From Leptura quadrifasciata (lineage: Eukaryota; Arthropoda; Insecta; Coleoptera; Cerambycidae), in NCBI GenBank assembly GCA_963675555.1, contig OY776675.1, positions 10,254,615-10,318,614 on the forward strand: a stretch of 64,000 bases of DNA, in the 5' to 3' direction. The notes under the pieces were generated by a model that saw nothing but the letters and a program-made list of their open reading frames with translations, searched no databases and was not told the DNA's origin. Below, in pieces: positions 44,685 through 56,946 of this stretch. Positions within the stretch are counted from its first letter, which is position 1. Each line of letters begins with the position of its first letter. The position numbers were made by a program, and so were the translations under genes.

Positions 44685-45469
44685 AATATCAATTATCAAG
44701 GACATAATTTCCATATTACAGATTAGCTTAACAACGATCAAATTTAAGAACTTTCGTCCTACCTTAATTACAACTTAGAAAGCTCTAGCCGCTGCGAATA
44801 GTGAAAATTAGTGAGCAGGTAATCTGCAGTTGAAGCACTTAACTACCCTTAGGTGTGATTTAGACTTTGGCACACTATAAACAGTAAAGATGCATTTCAC
44901 AAGCACACCAACAATATTCACAAAATCTGAACATTTTTCTTATACTCCTTGCAACTATTTTAGATTTTTAATGTAAAATTTAAGCATTAAAATAATAAAG
45001 TATTGTGAGGTAGCAATGATTTTTGTAACTTCAGCATTTAATTGGGTCATACGTAACAAAAAATTATAAAACCAGGATGTATCTTCAAAGACACATCTTC
45101 AACTACAAGTATCGATTAATCAAGAAATCGAGAAATAAAAATTATCTATTAATTAGGGCTGTTCGGAAATTGATAAGTTTTGATGATGCGAAACCCCGGC
45201 ATTGTCTTTCTCCTGCAAATAAGCAATAATATGTAATTTTCTGTATTGTCTTTTATCTAAGCTTCTTATAACTTAAGATTTAACGATTACTCCCACATAA
45301 CTTTGTTGTCCCATGTATGCACAAAGTGGATCCATAATGTGAAAATAATGTAGGTAGGGACATTCCGAAAATATTCTTGCAAAATATATTACGCATATCC
45401 GGCCTATGTACGTACATAAACTATCATATGTACAACAAGTTTCGTATAAAAGTTATTTTTTATGGAGAA

Positions 45470-45650
45470 AATTCAGACAAAGCTAGCCCCACCACATTTT
45501 AACATTCAAGTAAGAGAGCACTTAAATAATGAGTATCCTTAAAGATGGATTGGTCTCGGGGATTCATATGGATGGCCATCAAGGTCTCCTGATTGTAACC
45601 CTTGCGATTACTTTTATGGGGCCACTTAAAACCGAAGTTTATTGTGTTCT
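45470..45650 (+). pseudogene. Mariner-like transposase fragment
   Basis: Shifted frames give an FNIQVREHL-like block, RWIGLGDSYGWPSRSPDC and a DYF..GxLKTEV-like block. This is the second half of a transposase of the same kind as at 36.7-37.7 kb. No ends seen. Confidence 0.55.
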
Positions 45651-45659
45651 TATTTTTAC

Positions 45660-46600
45660 TTTTAATCATCCTTAGCTATCCTTAAAATTCGGCCGAGGGA
45701 ACTTGGGAGACTCTCATGACTTGGAACATGACTTGGGAAACGTATTGTATATAGCAGTTGATATATCTCAATAAACATTTCTGGTCCAAGGAAGCCTTTC
45801 TTTATATTTCCAGATATAGAATTAGCTCCCAATAACATTACCAATATAACAAACATCGCCCTATATAGTAAATTAAATATGCCTCCTCCCAGTTTTATTT
45901 ACCACATATTTATTTCATTACATACAGCATATACCAATATAAAAACGGTCTCTTAATTAATTAACATCAAGCTAAAGAGCCCGCAGCACAATAGTAGACT
46001 TTATAGCATTTTACATCCATCCCACTTATGATTCCAAGATGCGTTTATACAGTTTTGAAATCCACAATAGTAAGTACGTAAGTCCGTTGAGAAGATGTTT
46101 ATCATAAAAAAGAGGCTACTCCCATAATACAAATCAAACCCTTGAAGTAAATAATCTGCAACCACAGAATAAAATTCTGCACTAAGAATGCTTGAATGAC
46201 TCGATAGCGTAAAAATATGCAACATAACTGACGTTATTTGGACATTGTTGGGTAAATTTATTGACTCCCCCTGATGGGTGACGGTAATTTTTTTTGTGCA
46301 GACAATACAAAACGTCCTTACCGCATCTTATAATCTAAATCAAACGATAAGATACCCTTGACGTAGACACCTGCAATCATAAGACAAATAAAATAGGATA
46401 ATGAAATGCACTGCAATATTTCACTAAAAAATAACAATCCAATGCTCCTTTTCATAAACTAAGGACCATAAAAATCTCGGTAAATAAGACAGGCAGGTAA
46501 AATAATTTTGTAACTTTAGGTATATAATCAAGAATTATCGTTTGTTATGTCAACGGCGAGCAGGTGGGCAGAAAGACGAACAGGTGGGCAAACAGTCATA
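45660..46600. other. Non-genic stretch
   Basis: Minus-strand frames of 64 and 74 codons (45.66-45.86 and 46.00-46.23 kb) match nothing I recognise. Confidence 0.4.
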
Positions 46601-46619
46601 ATGATGGGCGGACATATTG

Positions 46620-47390
46620 CTTTAATCACCATTATTTTTACTGGAATTATCCTTATCGTTACTACAATTACCCTCATTGTTGTTGCAGTTACCTTCATTA
46701 TTGTCTGAAAGTTATTTGTGGCATTCTACGAATATTCTTTCCTATTATTTGGGTTTTCTGCCACATGTATTATTATCCTCTTCAAAAGCAAGTCACCACC
46801 GAATCTACAAAATAATAGAATTATTGGAAAAAGCCTCTGCGCTCGTGACGTTTACGCCAAAGAAATAGTCAGAGGTTATGTTTTGCAAATAATATAAATC
46901 GGAATAAACACAGAAATAATGTATTTTGCTGACGTTTCGGAAAATAATCTCTTTCCGTTTTCAAAGCTTTGTATTTGACATACACAGCAAAATAAGAATT
47001 CTTCAAAAAAAAAAAGCTTTGTTACTGCAATTACCCTCATTGTTACTACTCATTGAACTATTACCCTTAATTATCTTTATTGTTACGGAGATTACCCTTA
47101 ATTACTCTTTAATTACCTCCTACCACTTCAGTTACCTCTCACCACTTCAATTACCTCCACCACTTCAATTACCACTTTAATTACCACGTCACTTTAATTA
47201 CCCCCCACCACTTTAATTACCACACCACTACAATTACCCACCACGCTAATTGCCTCCCCCCAATCTAATTATTACACCATTTCAATTTATCTCTCAGCAC
47301 TGCAATTACCCCCACCACCACCCTTAAGCCCCGCCCCATAAGCCACACTCCATAATCATCTCCCACCACTCTAATTACCCCCCACCTGAG
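46620..47390 (-). repeat. ATTACC-rich degenerate repeat arrays
   Basis: From 47.03 to 47.39 kb the plus strand carries many CCACCACTTTAATTACC-like units of 15-22 bp. A weaker ATTACCCTCATTGTTGTTGC variant starts near 46.66 kb. The better units are the reverse complement of the array at 43.44 kb. No coding function. Confidence 0.75.
46928..46967 (-). ncRNA. Degenerate hammerhead-like motif
   Basis: Minus strand: GCT before and AGC after (stem I), stem II GGAAA with TTTCC, then CGAAAC, helix III ACGT and triplet GTC. The CTGATGA box is degraded to a TTTGAAAAC-like string. Probably a dead Penelope-type ribozyme. Confidence 0.35.
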
Positions 47391-47399
47391 CCGTTTTGC

Positions 47400-48980
47400 T
47401 TATTTGTTGTGTTCTTTTGGAATATCGTATAGAAATTTAGAAAAAAATATATCATATTTTTAGAGGTACAAAAGAAACATATATTTTAATGACTCCGGAC
47501 CTGCATTTTTCATGTCTTACATGCACTTCTGAAGAATCGTTACTGTATTAGCTGCACTAAATATGAATCCATTGTTCCATTCCCTGTTAAATTTGTGACA
47601 AAAAGCAGTTTTTGCCAAAAATTCTAAAACGCCCTGTAACTTCGTAGTGAAGGCCCAATGAGAAATTTCTATGGGAAGTTCTGATTATCACTGAAGTTCT
47701 CTACCTGCTATTAATGTATGTGCCTCTCATGATGCAACACCCTGCATGGATGAGTGTGTAATTGTGTGTTGGAGTATAAATATATATGCTTATTTATAAA
47801 TAATTAAGAAACTAGAATTCGTAATATATAGATATTTTTGTAATCACTTACCAAATTTAAATGTCGGAAATTACTGTGCTATAATGCTAGAGCCGTAAAT
47901 TCGATGAAAAGAAAACCAAGTGAGTTTACTTAAATAACAATACTTATTATGTTCAAGAGAAAGGTAATGCATGATTATTCAATATTAATATAGCCGGTCC
48001 GCATACTACTGAGGTTTCACTTCCCCCACTCTCAACGCAGAGTTGGTTATACCTATAGAAATGTTCCCAAATGATTTCCAAATACTCAATTTTTAAACTT
48101 TTATTGCGTAAAGGCGATGGTAGCTTCATGAAAAACAAAAAGTTAACTTAAAAAAGAAATATATGACAAATATCTTCGCGGTCCTAAATAAACTAAACTG
48201 TTCTCACTCTCTGTTGCTCAACTACTCATATATACTATTAATTATCTATATTAAGTAAATTCTTTAGAGATTTAACATAATTTCCTCAGAAAACTTTTAT
48301 CTGTTAAATACCTACAGCTGCCTTCTGTAGATGGTCTATTTCAATATTGACCGGAACTTGAATGTAATTAAATGTATACATCAGCATATAATCTCTTTAA
48401 TCCTCTGTTTTATATTATTTTCAGCTAATATTTTCCCTCCGAGATTTATTTCATTAAAGATAAGCCAGTCCCATTTTCAAATTAATTAAATTTTTTAAAG
48501 GCAAAAGAGAATATGATTCAATGTGAAATAAATATTAACACGTTTTCAAATATTTATCACTTCATAAATCCTAATTTTTACTTTCTTGTAATAAAATTAT
48601 TTTTCAACCATGAGATAAATTGATATTTACCGATGTACCTATGCGTATAGAAATTTTTAGTATTCATTTTTCTTGTGGTCGTGTGGAATAACGTGTTGCT
48701 AATAGAAGTGCACACTGCCAGCTAAAAATTTAGGTATTTTAAACGTACTACGGACGAGAGCATTACCAAGCACTGTAACGCAGGTTTTAGTGCTTAGTAC
48801 GCCCCACACAGCCGAGTCACATCGAACAAAAAGTATTTAACAGATAAAGGATATGGGAACCTAAACATACCTATTTGTTAATATCCGTCAATAAGAATAG
48901 AGTTATGGCCTGGAAATTTGCAAAACCTTCTTCATATCGATGAAAGTGATTCCTAAATATTTCTGTATTCAAATATTATA
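47400..48980. other. Non-genic stretch
   Basis: Nothing recognised. Confidence 0.4.
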
Positions 48981-48989
48981 ACAACATTG

Positions 48990-49194
48990 AACATTGAAAG
49001 GGTTTCAAGTTTCAAAGTCATCACCCCCAGTCATCCAACCTGCACCAAATTTGGTGGAAATATCCCCCTATCTCGGGGGAGGAGTATTTTAGCATCAATA
49101 TTCCCTAGAAAAAACACTCTGGAGTGGAACCAAGATCTGACTCACCTGAGGAACGCATTCTCAAAATCCTCAATAGCACCGGGTTATTCAGCTA
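48990..49194 (+). mobile_element. Possible Helitron 3' end
   Basis: The block contains an internal inverted pair (CACCAAATTTGGTG) and ends ...CACCGGGTTATTCAGCTAG followed by T. A CTAG end placed before T is what Helitrons leave. No convincing 3' hairpin at the usual distance and no 5' end were found. Confidence 0.3.
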
Positions 49195-49551
49195 GTTTTC
49201 AATAAATATTTCATTTTTTACAAACACATTTAGTTATCTAACCCACGTAACTTACGTGAACTTTTTGTGTACATACTCAATCTGTCAGATCTTTTTTGTA
49301 TCAAGACGTTTAAACAATCAAAACAAAATATTATTGTAACTCACCAATCGTATTTCATATTCTTTTTTCAGCAGGAAAACTCCTGACTTTTCATCGTAAA
49401 ATCTATAATTTTCCTGTTTCTTGTCATTTAGAAATATATTTGAAAATGAAATTTTTTATTGTATACAATTTCTGCAATTTCTTTGAACTATGCTCTTTGA
49501 TGCACCGCGTAGTGAAAATGCGTGATGTTTTTACACCCCCAAGATTTTTTA

Positions 49552-49675
49552 TTTATTCATTCTTTCATTCATTCAACAAACAAACATTCATGTGTCTGTC
49601 CATTCGTTGATTAGTGCATTCATTCGTTGATTCATTCGTTGGTTTTTTCATTCATTCATTTCTTTAGCTTATTCA
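49552..49675. repeat. (CATT)n simple repeat
   Basis: Interrupted ATTC/CATT units over about 120 bp. Confidence 0.85.
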
Positions 49676-49849
49676 TTTACCGGTATACTAACCAAACAGA
49701 AAAAATCCAATTGCAGGATGGCAGAACCACACAATCCATATATATATCGTCTAACAACGATGGTCAATGTAAATATATACCCATATAAATAAATCTCAAA
49801 AAATTTAAAATAACACAATATATATAAAGCATAAGTACAACGATATTTA

Positions 49850-50480
49850 ACCTATAAAACACAATGTCTTATGTTATTCAAATTACAATTAAAGGCATCA
49901 ATATCACACGTAATGTTAATAGAATTATTGAACATAACATGAATTGGAGAAAACGCCAAAATATTTGGCCGAGGAACAGGTAAATACAAAACCGATTGTA
50001 AGTTGCTTGTCTTTGCATTGGAAACGTGAAACTTTGCTTACAAAAGAATCCAATTTGATTATAAAATATTTTAAATAAGAACGGGTACGTTTCCTTTGTT
50101 TTTAAATCAATAACATTCAAAATTTCATTATAAGGCAACCGATAACTATATAAACAGCGTCTTCCTTGTAGCACAATGGCTTTACAAACCGTCTCTGAAG
50201 TCGTTCAATTGTTAACACATGTACGTAGATCTACAAATGTATTACATCGTTTTATATTAACATTATCTATGTTAATAAAAAAAATCATTCGCGTTTGTAT
50301 TAATGCGTTATATTGTACGTTCGTAGTTATGTTGTTTATAAAATAAGGAAAAGCAGCGGCCCCAGTACGGAACCCTGAAGTATCCCCAAAGTAGCAGCGA
50401 CATTTACATATTGGAGGCCTCGGTATCCCACATATAGACTTTTGTTAGTTAAATAAAACTTATAATAACAAAAAATCACT
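49850..50480 (-). pseudogene. LINE RT C-terminal relic
   Basis: Minus strand: KSLYVGYRGLQYVNVAATLG runs into QGSVLGPLLFLI (about 50450-50340), an RT box. The active-site part is deleted. Then come LQGRRCLYSYRLPYNE and FLFKIFYNQ (50174-50030) and a tail near RPNILAFSPIHVMFN. Order and motifs fit a Jockey/CR1-group LINE with an internal deletion. Confidence 0.6.
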
Positions 50481-50613
50481 TGTTAATCCATATAAACGAC
50501 ATCAACCTGACCAGCTGCTGCTTCAAGATGTTCCGCAACATATTGAGTAAAAGAAATCAAATTACTGGAAGTGAATCGATCTGTGATACGTCCATGCTGC
50601 TTTAAAGTTCTAT

Positions 50614-50861
50614 ACGTTTCGTCAAAAAAAAATATTAAAAAAATTCATCATCAGATACAGATCCTGCGGCGCCCTCTATGGTCTAACGTGATGTAATACA
50701 TGAATTATTGTTTCTTAGAATAAAGAAAGTTACGCTAGCAAATTTGGCCAAGATCAATTAAGAGGCTGTTGAGTCATTACAAAAAAACGAAAAATAATTT
50801 GAAATTTGACACCCTGTATCTTTTTCCACATCAACATTTTACTAAAGCATATTTGGTTATA
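50614..50861. repeat. Dispersed ~250-bp repeat, copy 1
   Basis: It matches 59704-59958 along its length (ACGTTTCGTC at the start, AAGAGGCTGTTGAGT in the middle, GACACCCTGTATCTTTTTC near the end). It is non-coding and probably a MITE or a 3' fragment of a larger element. Confidence 0.8.
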
Positions 50862-51070
50862 TAATAATAATAATAATAATAAATGTCTTTATTAATTTAA
50901 ATATATAACAATAAATAAACGAGTATAGGTAACACGACAATACAAAAAAAATGTTATATACTAAATTAAAAGATTGAGACTAAGAATGTCTGCTATTCTT
51001 CTTGAACCTGGGGTGGGGCAACATTAGTTACCATCATTAAAGTAGTCAAAAAGATTGAATTTTAGCTTTT
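50862..51070 (-). mobile_element. LINE 3' terminal fragment
   Basis: On the minus strand an AATAAAG signal is followed by (ATT)n at 50862-50880, the usual layout of a LINE 3' end. No coding motif remains, and the family is unknown. Confidence 0.45.
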
Positions 51071-51308
51071 TATGTATAACATACAGATTTATTTTACATA
51101 TTAAAAATAATCAAGAGTGGATAACAGAGGATATAGTCAAATTATAAAAAGATTTATGCCTATTTTCTGATCTTGCTCAAAAATATCCTGAATTAAGGAA
51201 CTATAACAAAAACCTTAATAATATATATAAACAAAAATTGAGCTTAGCCAAACAGAGGTATTACGATAATAAAAATTTTTAAAATATTAAAAATAACAAA
51301 AAAAAACC

Positions 51309-52820
51309 ATGTGGAATATTATATCAGATGTACAAGGCAAACAGAAATACAAAAAAGAAATAAAAATTGTAGAAAATAATGTTCAGATAAACGATAGTGC
51401 AACTGCAAATAACTTTAACAAGCACTTTACCACCAGTGGAATAACACATAACAAACAAAAAGATTTTGACTTTTTGAAAGCCAATGGTCCACTAGGCAAT
51501 ATCTCGTTTTTCCTTTCGCCTATAAGTGACAAAGATGTACTTTTATTAATAAATAAACTTAAACCATCGCATTCCAGTGGATATGACAATGTATCAAATA
51601 ACTTACTAAAACATTGCAAACATTTAATTTGTCAACCACTATCTTATTTAATAAATTTGTCATTTGAACAAGGAGTTTTCCCAGAAAAATTAAAACTCTC
51701 CATAGTATGTCCACTATATAAAAAAGGTGACTCAAATGCTTATGGCAATTACAGGGCTATTACATTATTGTCTAGCTTCTCTAAGTTCTACGAATCGGCA
51801 TTAAATGACCAGTTACTAACATTCTGTATCCGTAATACTATAATTTCTTCAGCCCAACATGGTTTTGTAAAAAATATAGGAGTGGATACAGCTTTAAATA
51901 ACTTTCATGTTGAAATTACAAATGCCCTTGACAAAAAATGTGCCCATTTGGTCTACTTATTGATTTTTCTCGCGCATTTGATTGCGTAGATCATCAGTTA
52001 CTGTTAGAGAAACTGTGTAGATATGGAACTAGAGGAACACCATTAGACTTCATAAAGTCATATTTAAGTAACCGACAGCAAGTTGTACTAATAAACCACA
52101 CCACAAGTAGTCCTAGGAAGGTGACTCAAGGTGTCCCACAAGGGTCTATTTTGGGTCCCCTGCTATATATAATCTTCGCCAATGATTTAGTTTTTTTCTT
52201 GAAAGACATTAATAACTTGCGGACTGTATGCTATGCCGATGACACAAATTTCTTAATTGCAGAAACTAACACCAGTTTAGCAATAAATTCGGCCGAAAAT
52301 TTTTACAAAAAATGTGTACTTTGGTCTGAAAAAAATTTTATAGACTTAAATAAAGAAAAAACTATTTCGATACTATTTAAAAACCGTAATTACCAAGGTG
52401 AATTAGACACTCGACCTTCGGATTACTTTAATGTATATGACTCAGGCAAAATATTAGGAATCACCTTTGACTGCACTTTAAAGTGGGATATCCACATAGA
52501 TAAACTTTGTGACAAACTTCGGACCTGTTGTTATGCACTACGGTCACTGACAAACCACTGCAGTCAGTACATTCTCATTAGCTTGTATTACGCAAATTTC
52601 CATTCGCATATGCGATATGGAATTACTAACTGAGGTACTAGTAGTCATTGTCACCGCGTTTTTATTCTACAAAAGTATGCTTTGAGAGTTTTACCTAAAC
52701 TGCCAAGAAGAGAATCTTGTAGACCAATTTTCAAAAACTTAAAAATCTTAACATTATCTGGCACTTAAATTTATGAACTTAGTTGCTTTATTTATAAGAA
52801 CTTGAATATGTTTAAAAAAT
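51309..52820 (+). pseudogene. CR1/L2-like reverse transcriptase, frameshifted
   Basis: The first frame (51309-51989) has HSSGYDNVSNNLLKHC, CPLYKKGDSNAYGNYRAIT and AQHGFVKN. A frameshift near 51945 moves to 51938-52633 with LLIDFSRAFDCVDH, VTQGVPQGSILGPLLY, the active-site CYADDTNFLI and KILGITFDCTLKWDIH. A TGA at 52633 replaces an expected Trp, and more stops follow near 52.77 and 52.84 kb. RT catalytic residues are intact. With no endonuclease it is a 5'-truncated dead copy. Confidence 0.85.
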
Positions 52821-52919
52821 ATATAGTTGATCAGTTATGAAGCAAGATTTAAACATAACTTTAATCCGGACCAACATTCCACGGCGGGATATCAAAAAGG
52901 CCTTTATTTTAATGGTTGC

Positions 52920-53336
52920 AAAATATGGAATGGGGCGAGCGTAGGTGCGTCTTTACTATGTACATACTTCGGTATGCGATGTAAAGCAACGACAGGCGCG
53001 GTTAGTACTTGGATTGGTGACCATTCCAACGGAAACCGCGTTCTCGCCTCACACATCTTCCAGCGGCTTGTATATCAGTGTATGCGCGGAAGCTATACAA
53101 CCTTAGGCGAGGGTTGTATAGGAGATATACCATCCTTCGGAGGGGATGTAAAGCCGTCGGTCCCTTGTCTATTAAATGTTAGGCAAGTAAAAGATCCCTA
53201 CTCTTCTTAAGGGAAGAGGTTCGGCAAAAATTCCTGGTTGGGGGTAGCTCGTCTACAGTCGTCGGTGTTAGGCCTCAGTAGCGGAAATAGGCCGACGTTA
53301 AATAAATGTATAAAAAGAAAAAAAAAATATGGAATG
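52920..53336 (+). mobile_element. 5S rRNA-derived SINE with 12-13-bp duplication
   Basis: AAATATGGAATG stands at both ends (52921-52932 and 53325-53336). The sister LINE at 27.35 kb has a single similar copy, so this is an insertion. The body (52933-53323) starts with a degraded 5S half and then AGGCGCGGTTAGTACTTGG and GGTGACC, the strongly conserved internal control region of 5S rRNA (box A, intermediate element, box C). The middle has CCATCCTTCGGAGGGGATG and GCCGTCGGTCCC. The tail is A-rich. This fits a SINE3-type, 5S-promoter SINE mobilised by a LINE. Confidence 0.9.
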
Positions 53337-53599
53337 CTCTTCCATCTGATATAAAATAATCCAAAAACATCCGCATTTTTAAAAAAAGACTCAAGACTTT
53401 TCTTATCGATAAAACATGTTATTCACTCGATGATTTCTTTTTATGACTAATTTTACTGGAATATATAAAGATTTTTATACTTTTTATCTTTTTACTTATT
53501 TTTAATTGTTAGTTTTTTAGCACTTTGACGCTCTCTACAATTACTTGCTTATAGAACTAATTGAGAAATAAAGTATATTATTATTAGCCACCAGTGTAC

Positions 53600-54270
53600 A
53601 CTAGAAACAACCTGAACCTTTCTGAACCTTTTGTATTCGATTGCTATCTCTAACAGTTAGGCATGGTCCATAGACAAAATCACAATAGTTAAATTGGGAG
53701 AGGACAAGGCTATTACATAATAATGTTTTTAATTTCACGCTCAAAACATGTCTATGGGAATACAACATTTTTAGTTTACCATATGCCTTTTTCAGCATAT
53801 AGGATACTTGATCAGAAAATCTTAAATCTTTGTCAATAATTACACCCAAATTCTTTACCTTTTCAACAATTTTAAGTTTATCCTCCCCCAATTTAATTTC
53901 GACATTATCTGACTGGATACTTCCAAAGAGCAGAACCGATGACTCAAACGAGTTTATTAATAAATCATGCTTCTTTGATAGATTAACTAGCTCATCTATA
54001 TCCTTATTTATACCACAAATGTACATCTGTTGTGTAGAAAACGAGACCCCGTTTATATAGCTACGATGCCTCTTAACTCGCTAAGGGTTAGTAGCTCTAT
54101 AGTTATGCTTCTCAAAAAAGTGATATAGGTGGGTGTCATCTGCGTACATATGAACTTTGCATATATTTAAGATAGAGGGAAAGTTTAATGTATGTATTGT
54201 ATAAATGAGCGGCCCCAATATTAATCCTTGTGGAATACCTCTTGAGATATTACATATCCTCATATATCTA
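53600..54270 (-). pseudogene. LINE RT relic (different family)
   Basis: Minus strand: RGIPQGLILGPLIY and MYADDTHLYHFF (54263-54081), with an intact YADD. A stop or frame change follows near 54.03-54.08 kb, then VKNLGVIIDKDLRFSDQVS and LVLSQFNYCDFVYGPCL (54026-53601). It is cut off at both ends and abuts the 3' end of the preceding LINE. It lies just downstream of the SLC6 stop codon, transcribed in the same direction. Confidence 0.8.
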
Positions 54271-54510
54271 CCTCTGAACTATGGCCAATTATTAATGATC
54301 CACCCTATATATTATATGTATAATAAGAAAAATATTTTCTTAGTAAAACATTAATGATCACTATATCACAGTGCTAATGTTTAAATCAAAAAAGACAAAT
54401 TCAATATTAAATTTTATCTAAAAATGTATAGGTACATAAAATATTAAATTAAAATTATATAATCTTTATAAAACTAAAGATTTCATAAAGGGTACAAATT
54501 ATCACAGATC

Positions 54511-54636
54511 TTATACTTTCTTTAAAGTAGTAATTGACTCTCTAGATTCACTAGCCTTAGTTAAGCTTAGTCTGCTGTCTGTTACACCAGATTGCGGCTT
54601 CCATGTTTTCGTTGGTTGTAGCAATGCCCAGCCTCT
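54511..54636 (-). CDS. SLC6 transporter, last exon (C-terminal tail)
   Basis: After an acceptor ATTTTAG the exon reads in frame RGWALLQPTKTWKPQSGVTD and then a Ser/Thr-rich tail ending LKKV and TAA (54513-54511). The LLQPTKTWKP stretch is a typical post-TM12 SLC6 tail. The 56-bp intron before it (54692-54637) has GTAATA and TTTTAG borders and keeps phase 0. Confidence 0.85.
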   Translation of the reverse strand, partial: RGWALLQPTKTWKPQSGVTDSRLSLTKASESRESITTLKKV

Positions 54637-54692
54637 CTAAAATATATTTTCAAAATTAATACCAAAGCGAATGTTTGTAGTAAATATATTAC

Positions 54693-54848
54693 ATATTTGC
54701 CTTGCCATAATGTCCATGCGCCAAAAATGAACAAGGGTACCAGGGTTGTTAGACCAATTAGCCATCCAATGGAATCTGCCCAAAGTGGGAAGGTATACTC
54801 TTCATAGTATATCCGTGAAAAATTGGACATTTGAAACACAAAAATTCC
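54693..54848 (-). CDS. SLC6 transporter, penultimate exon (end of TM11 to TM12)
   Basis: It begins GIFVFQM after TTTTAG, completing TM11 from the upstream exon in phase 0. YYEEYTFPLWADSIGWLIG follows, then the rest of TM12 and FGAWTLWQGKY before the donor GTAATA. Length is 52 codons. The pairing with the 60-61.5-kb exon gives a continuous SLC6 sequence. Confidence 0.9.
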
Positions 54849-56946
54849 CTAAAATATATATATAGCTATTTTTAATTACACATAATATGAATATTTTGTT
54901 TATGGTAATATTTTTATAATCTCAAAGCTACAATATCGGCAACAATAAATTTATTGCTAATAAATATTTCTTTGAAGATTAGTACACTGTTATTACTGAT
55001 GATGATTAATTTATTATTACAAAAATATAAAGGGAAGAATGCTGTAGATCTAATACGTGAAATGTGTTAAAATATATCATGGCTACTAGATTAGATTAGA
55101 TGAGCTTATAGAAAACAGATCTCTAACTATGAAATATAATATATCGCTAGGATTTCACATATACATAATACTTCGCTGAGATAATGTTATATTATGGTAG
55201 CAATCGCTATCGAGGTAGCAAAAAATGCAATTATTAATCTAATATACCTTGGGTGTAACATGCTAAAATTTAAGCAAATCCTATCGGTGCCTAGAAACCC
55301 CATTATATCTGTGTCCAGTCCATTTGAATTATAGACAACTTTAATGATATTTCTTTAAAAATTCAAAATAAAGGTAGTTTACTTCTAGGTAAAATTAATT
55401 TTTTTAAATTTTTTAGCCCCCTGTATAAAGGAAATAAATTTTCTTAACATAGTTTTTTTACAAAGAGAGACTTTCTGTCCAAAAATGTTTTAGGTCTATT
55501 TGTGGTATAGATAACCTCATTCGGAGACATCCTATGTAGACTGGCTTTAGCGTTGGTGGAAACTTTTAATAAGGGACAAACTTCAATAATTAAGACCAGC
55601 GTTGTAATAAAACCAATTACCGATATATAGAGAAACTATATTTAGTGAAATACAAGAGCTCCGTCGCCCAAGGTTTAAATAGTAGCAGAGACCTAACCGA
55701 TACTGTTGTTTAAAGCGGTATTAATGAATCAGAATTTAAGTTCCGAATATAGCTAAGAGTTCATCATACTATGTTGTTCCGAAAATTCACTACAATAATT
55801 ATCATTTTCCATGCAAGTACTGTACTTGCGCAAAATTATTTTGTCTTTACGTCGATTTGAAATTAATAACAATACCAATATGTACGTTGATAACGTACAT
55901 ATTTGCTAATACTAATTTAAAAACACAAATTTTCAAAAAGACCTTGATTTCTTGTCTATATACTTAAGTTAGGAAAAGTTAAACATTTCTATACACAAAT
56001 GCAGCAACTTAAGTCAAACATTATTGTTTAATCAATGTTCAATTACATTTAATAAAGTGAATATTAAAGAAGAAACCAGACAGCAAAAAGGAAATGCAAT
56101 CAAAAAGAACTAAATAAAGTTACCACTAATATAAAACATTAATGTAATGGGATAAATGACTGCAGCAGTCGGATTCTTACTAGCACGGATATTGTATTTA
56201 TTGCATATGATCAGAATGCCATTTTCGCAGATAAATGAATGATATTTTACGAGTAAATATGTCTTCAACTATCGTTATCCCGCAACAAACTTTATAACAC
56301 AGATAATCTTGTTTCTGTTAGTTTGAATTTCCTTTTGCACCGTTGAGTTATTCCTAACTTTCTAGTGATTACATACAAGTGAATAAGACATATTTTATCC
56401 ACAAACAGAATAATTAACACACAAAGCATATCCGGTGTGCCAGCCTGTAACCAAAATCAACTGTTATCAAGTAATGCTAATTTCGATCACCAGGCTATAG
56501 TTTATTACAATACAAAACCGATCTTCCTCTGACAAAAACTCCCATAACGCTGCAGTAGCTGGTAAAACGATTTTCCTTTCGTTAAAAAAAGGCGTTATTT
56601 TTTTAATCCCCTAATATCCGTTCTCGATGAATCTTTGTTATAGATGTCGAATAAAACAAGAATCAATATAGAACGTAAATTTTATATGTTGCATAATTTC
56701 AATAATAAAAATCAAAATTGTATTAAATGGTATAAAAAAGTTTCTCCCTAACAGTTATAACCCTTTTTAAATTATAAAATATGGTTTAAATAATCGAAAA
56801 AAAGTGAATGGACATTCTCTATGCTGTACAGCTGCACGAAATACAGTGCGCTAGCATCTTGACGCGGTGGAGCGCGTACTTCATAGAGATGCTGTATATG
56901 TGCTGCCAAGGATTGTTAGCTGCAGAAGATAGCTCTTGGTTAACCA

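Larger units (their letters stand above)
51100..53590 (+). mobile_element. 5'-truncated CR1/L2-like LINE with nested SINE
   Basis: It starts inside the pre-RT region (NLNNIYKQKLSLAKQRYYDN near 51220), includes the whole RT and ends GAAATAAAGTATATTATTATT at 53590. Its 3' part is the sister of 26905-27632. At 52933-53323 a 5S-derived SINE splits the C-terminal frame. Confidence 0.88.

Noticed and set aside
49878..50174. 98-codon frame as a membrane protein
   Set aside because: Its hydrophobic look disappears in the neighbouring frame, and the first half follows the order of a LINE RT C-terminus.
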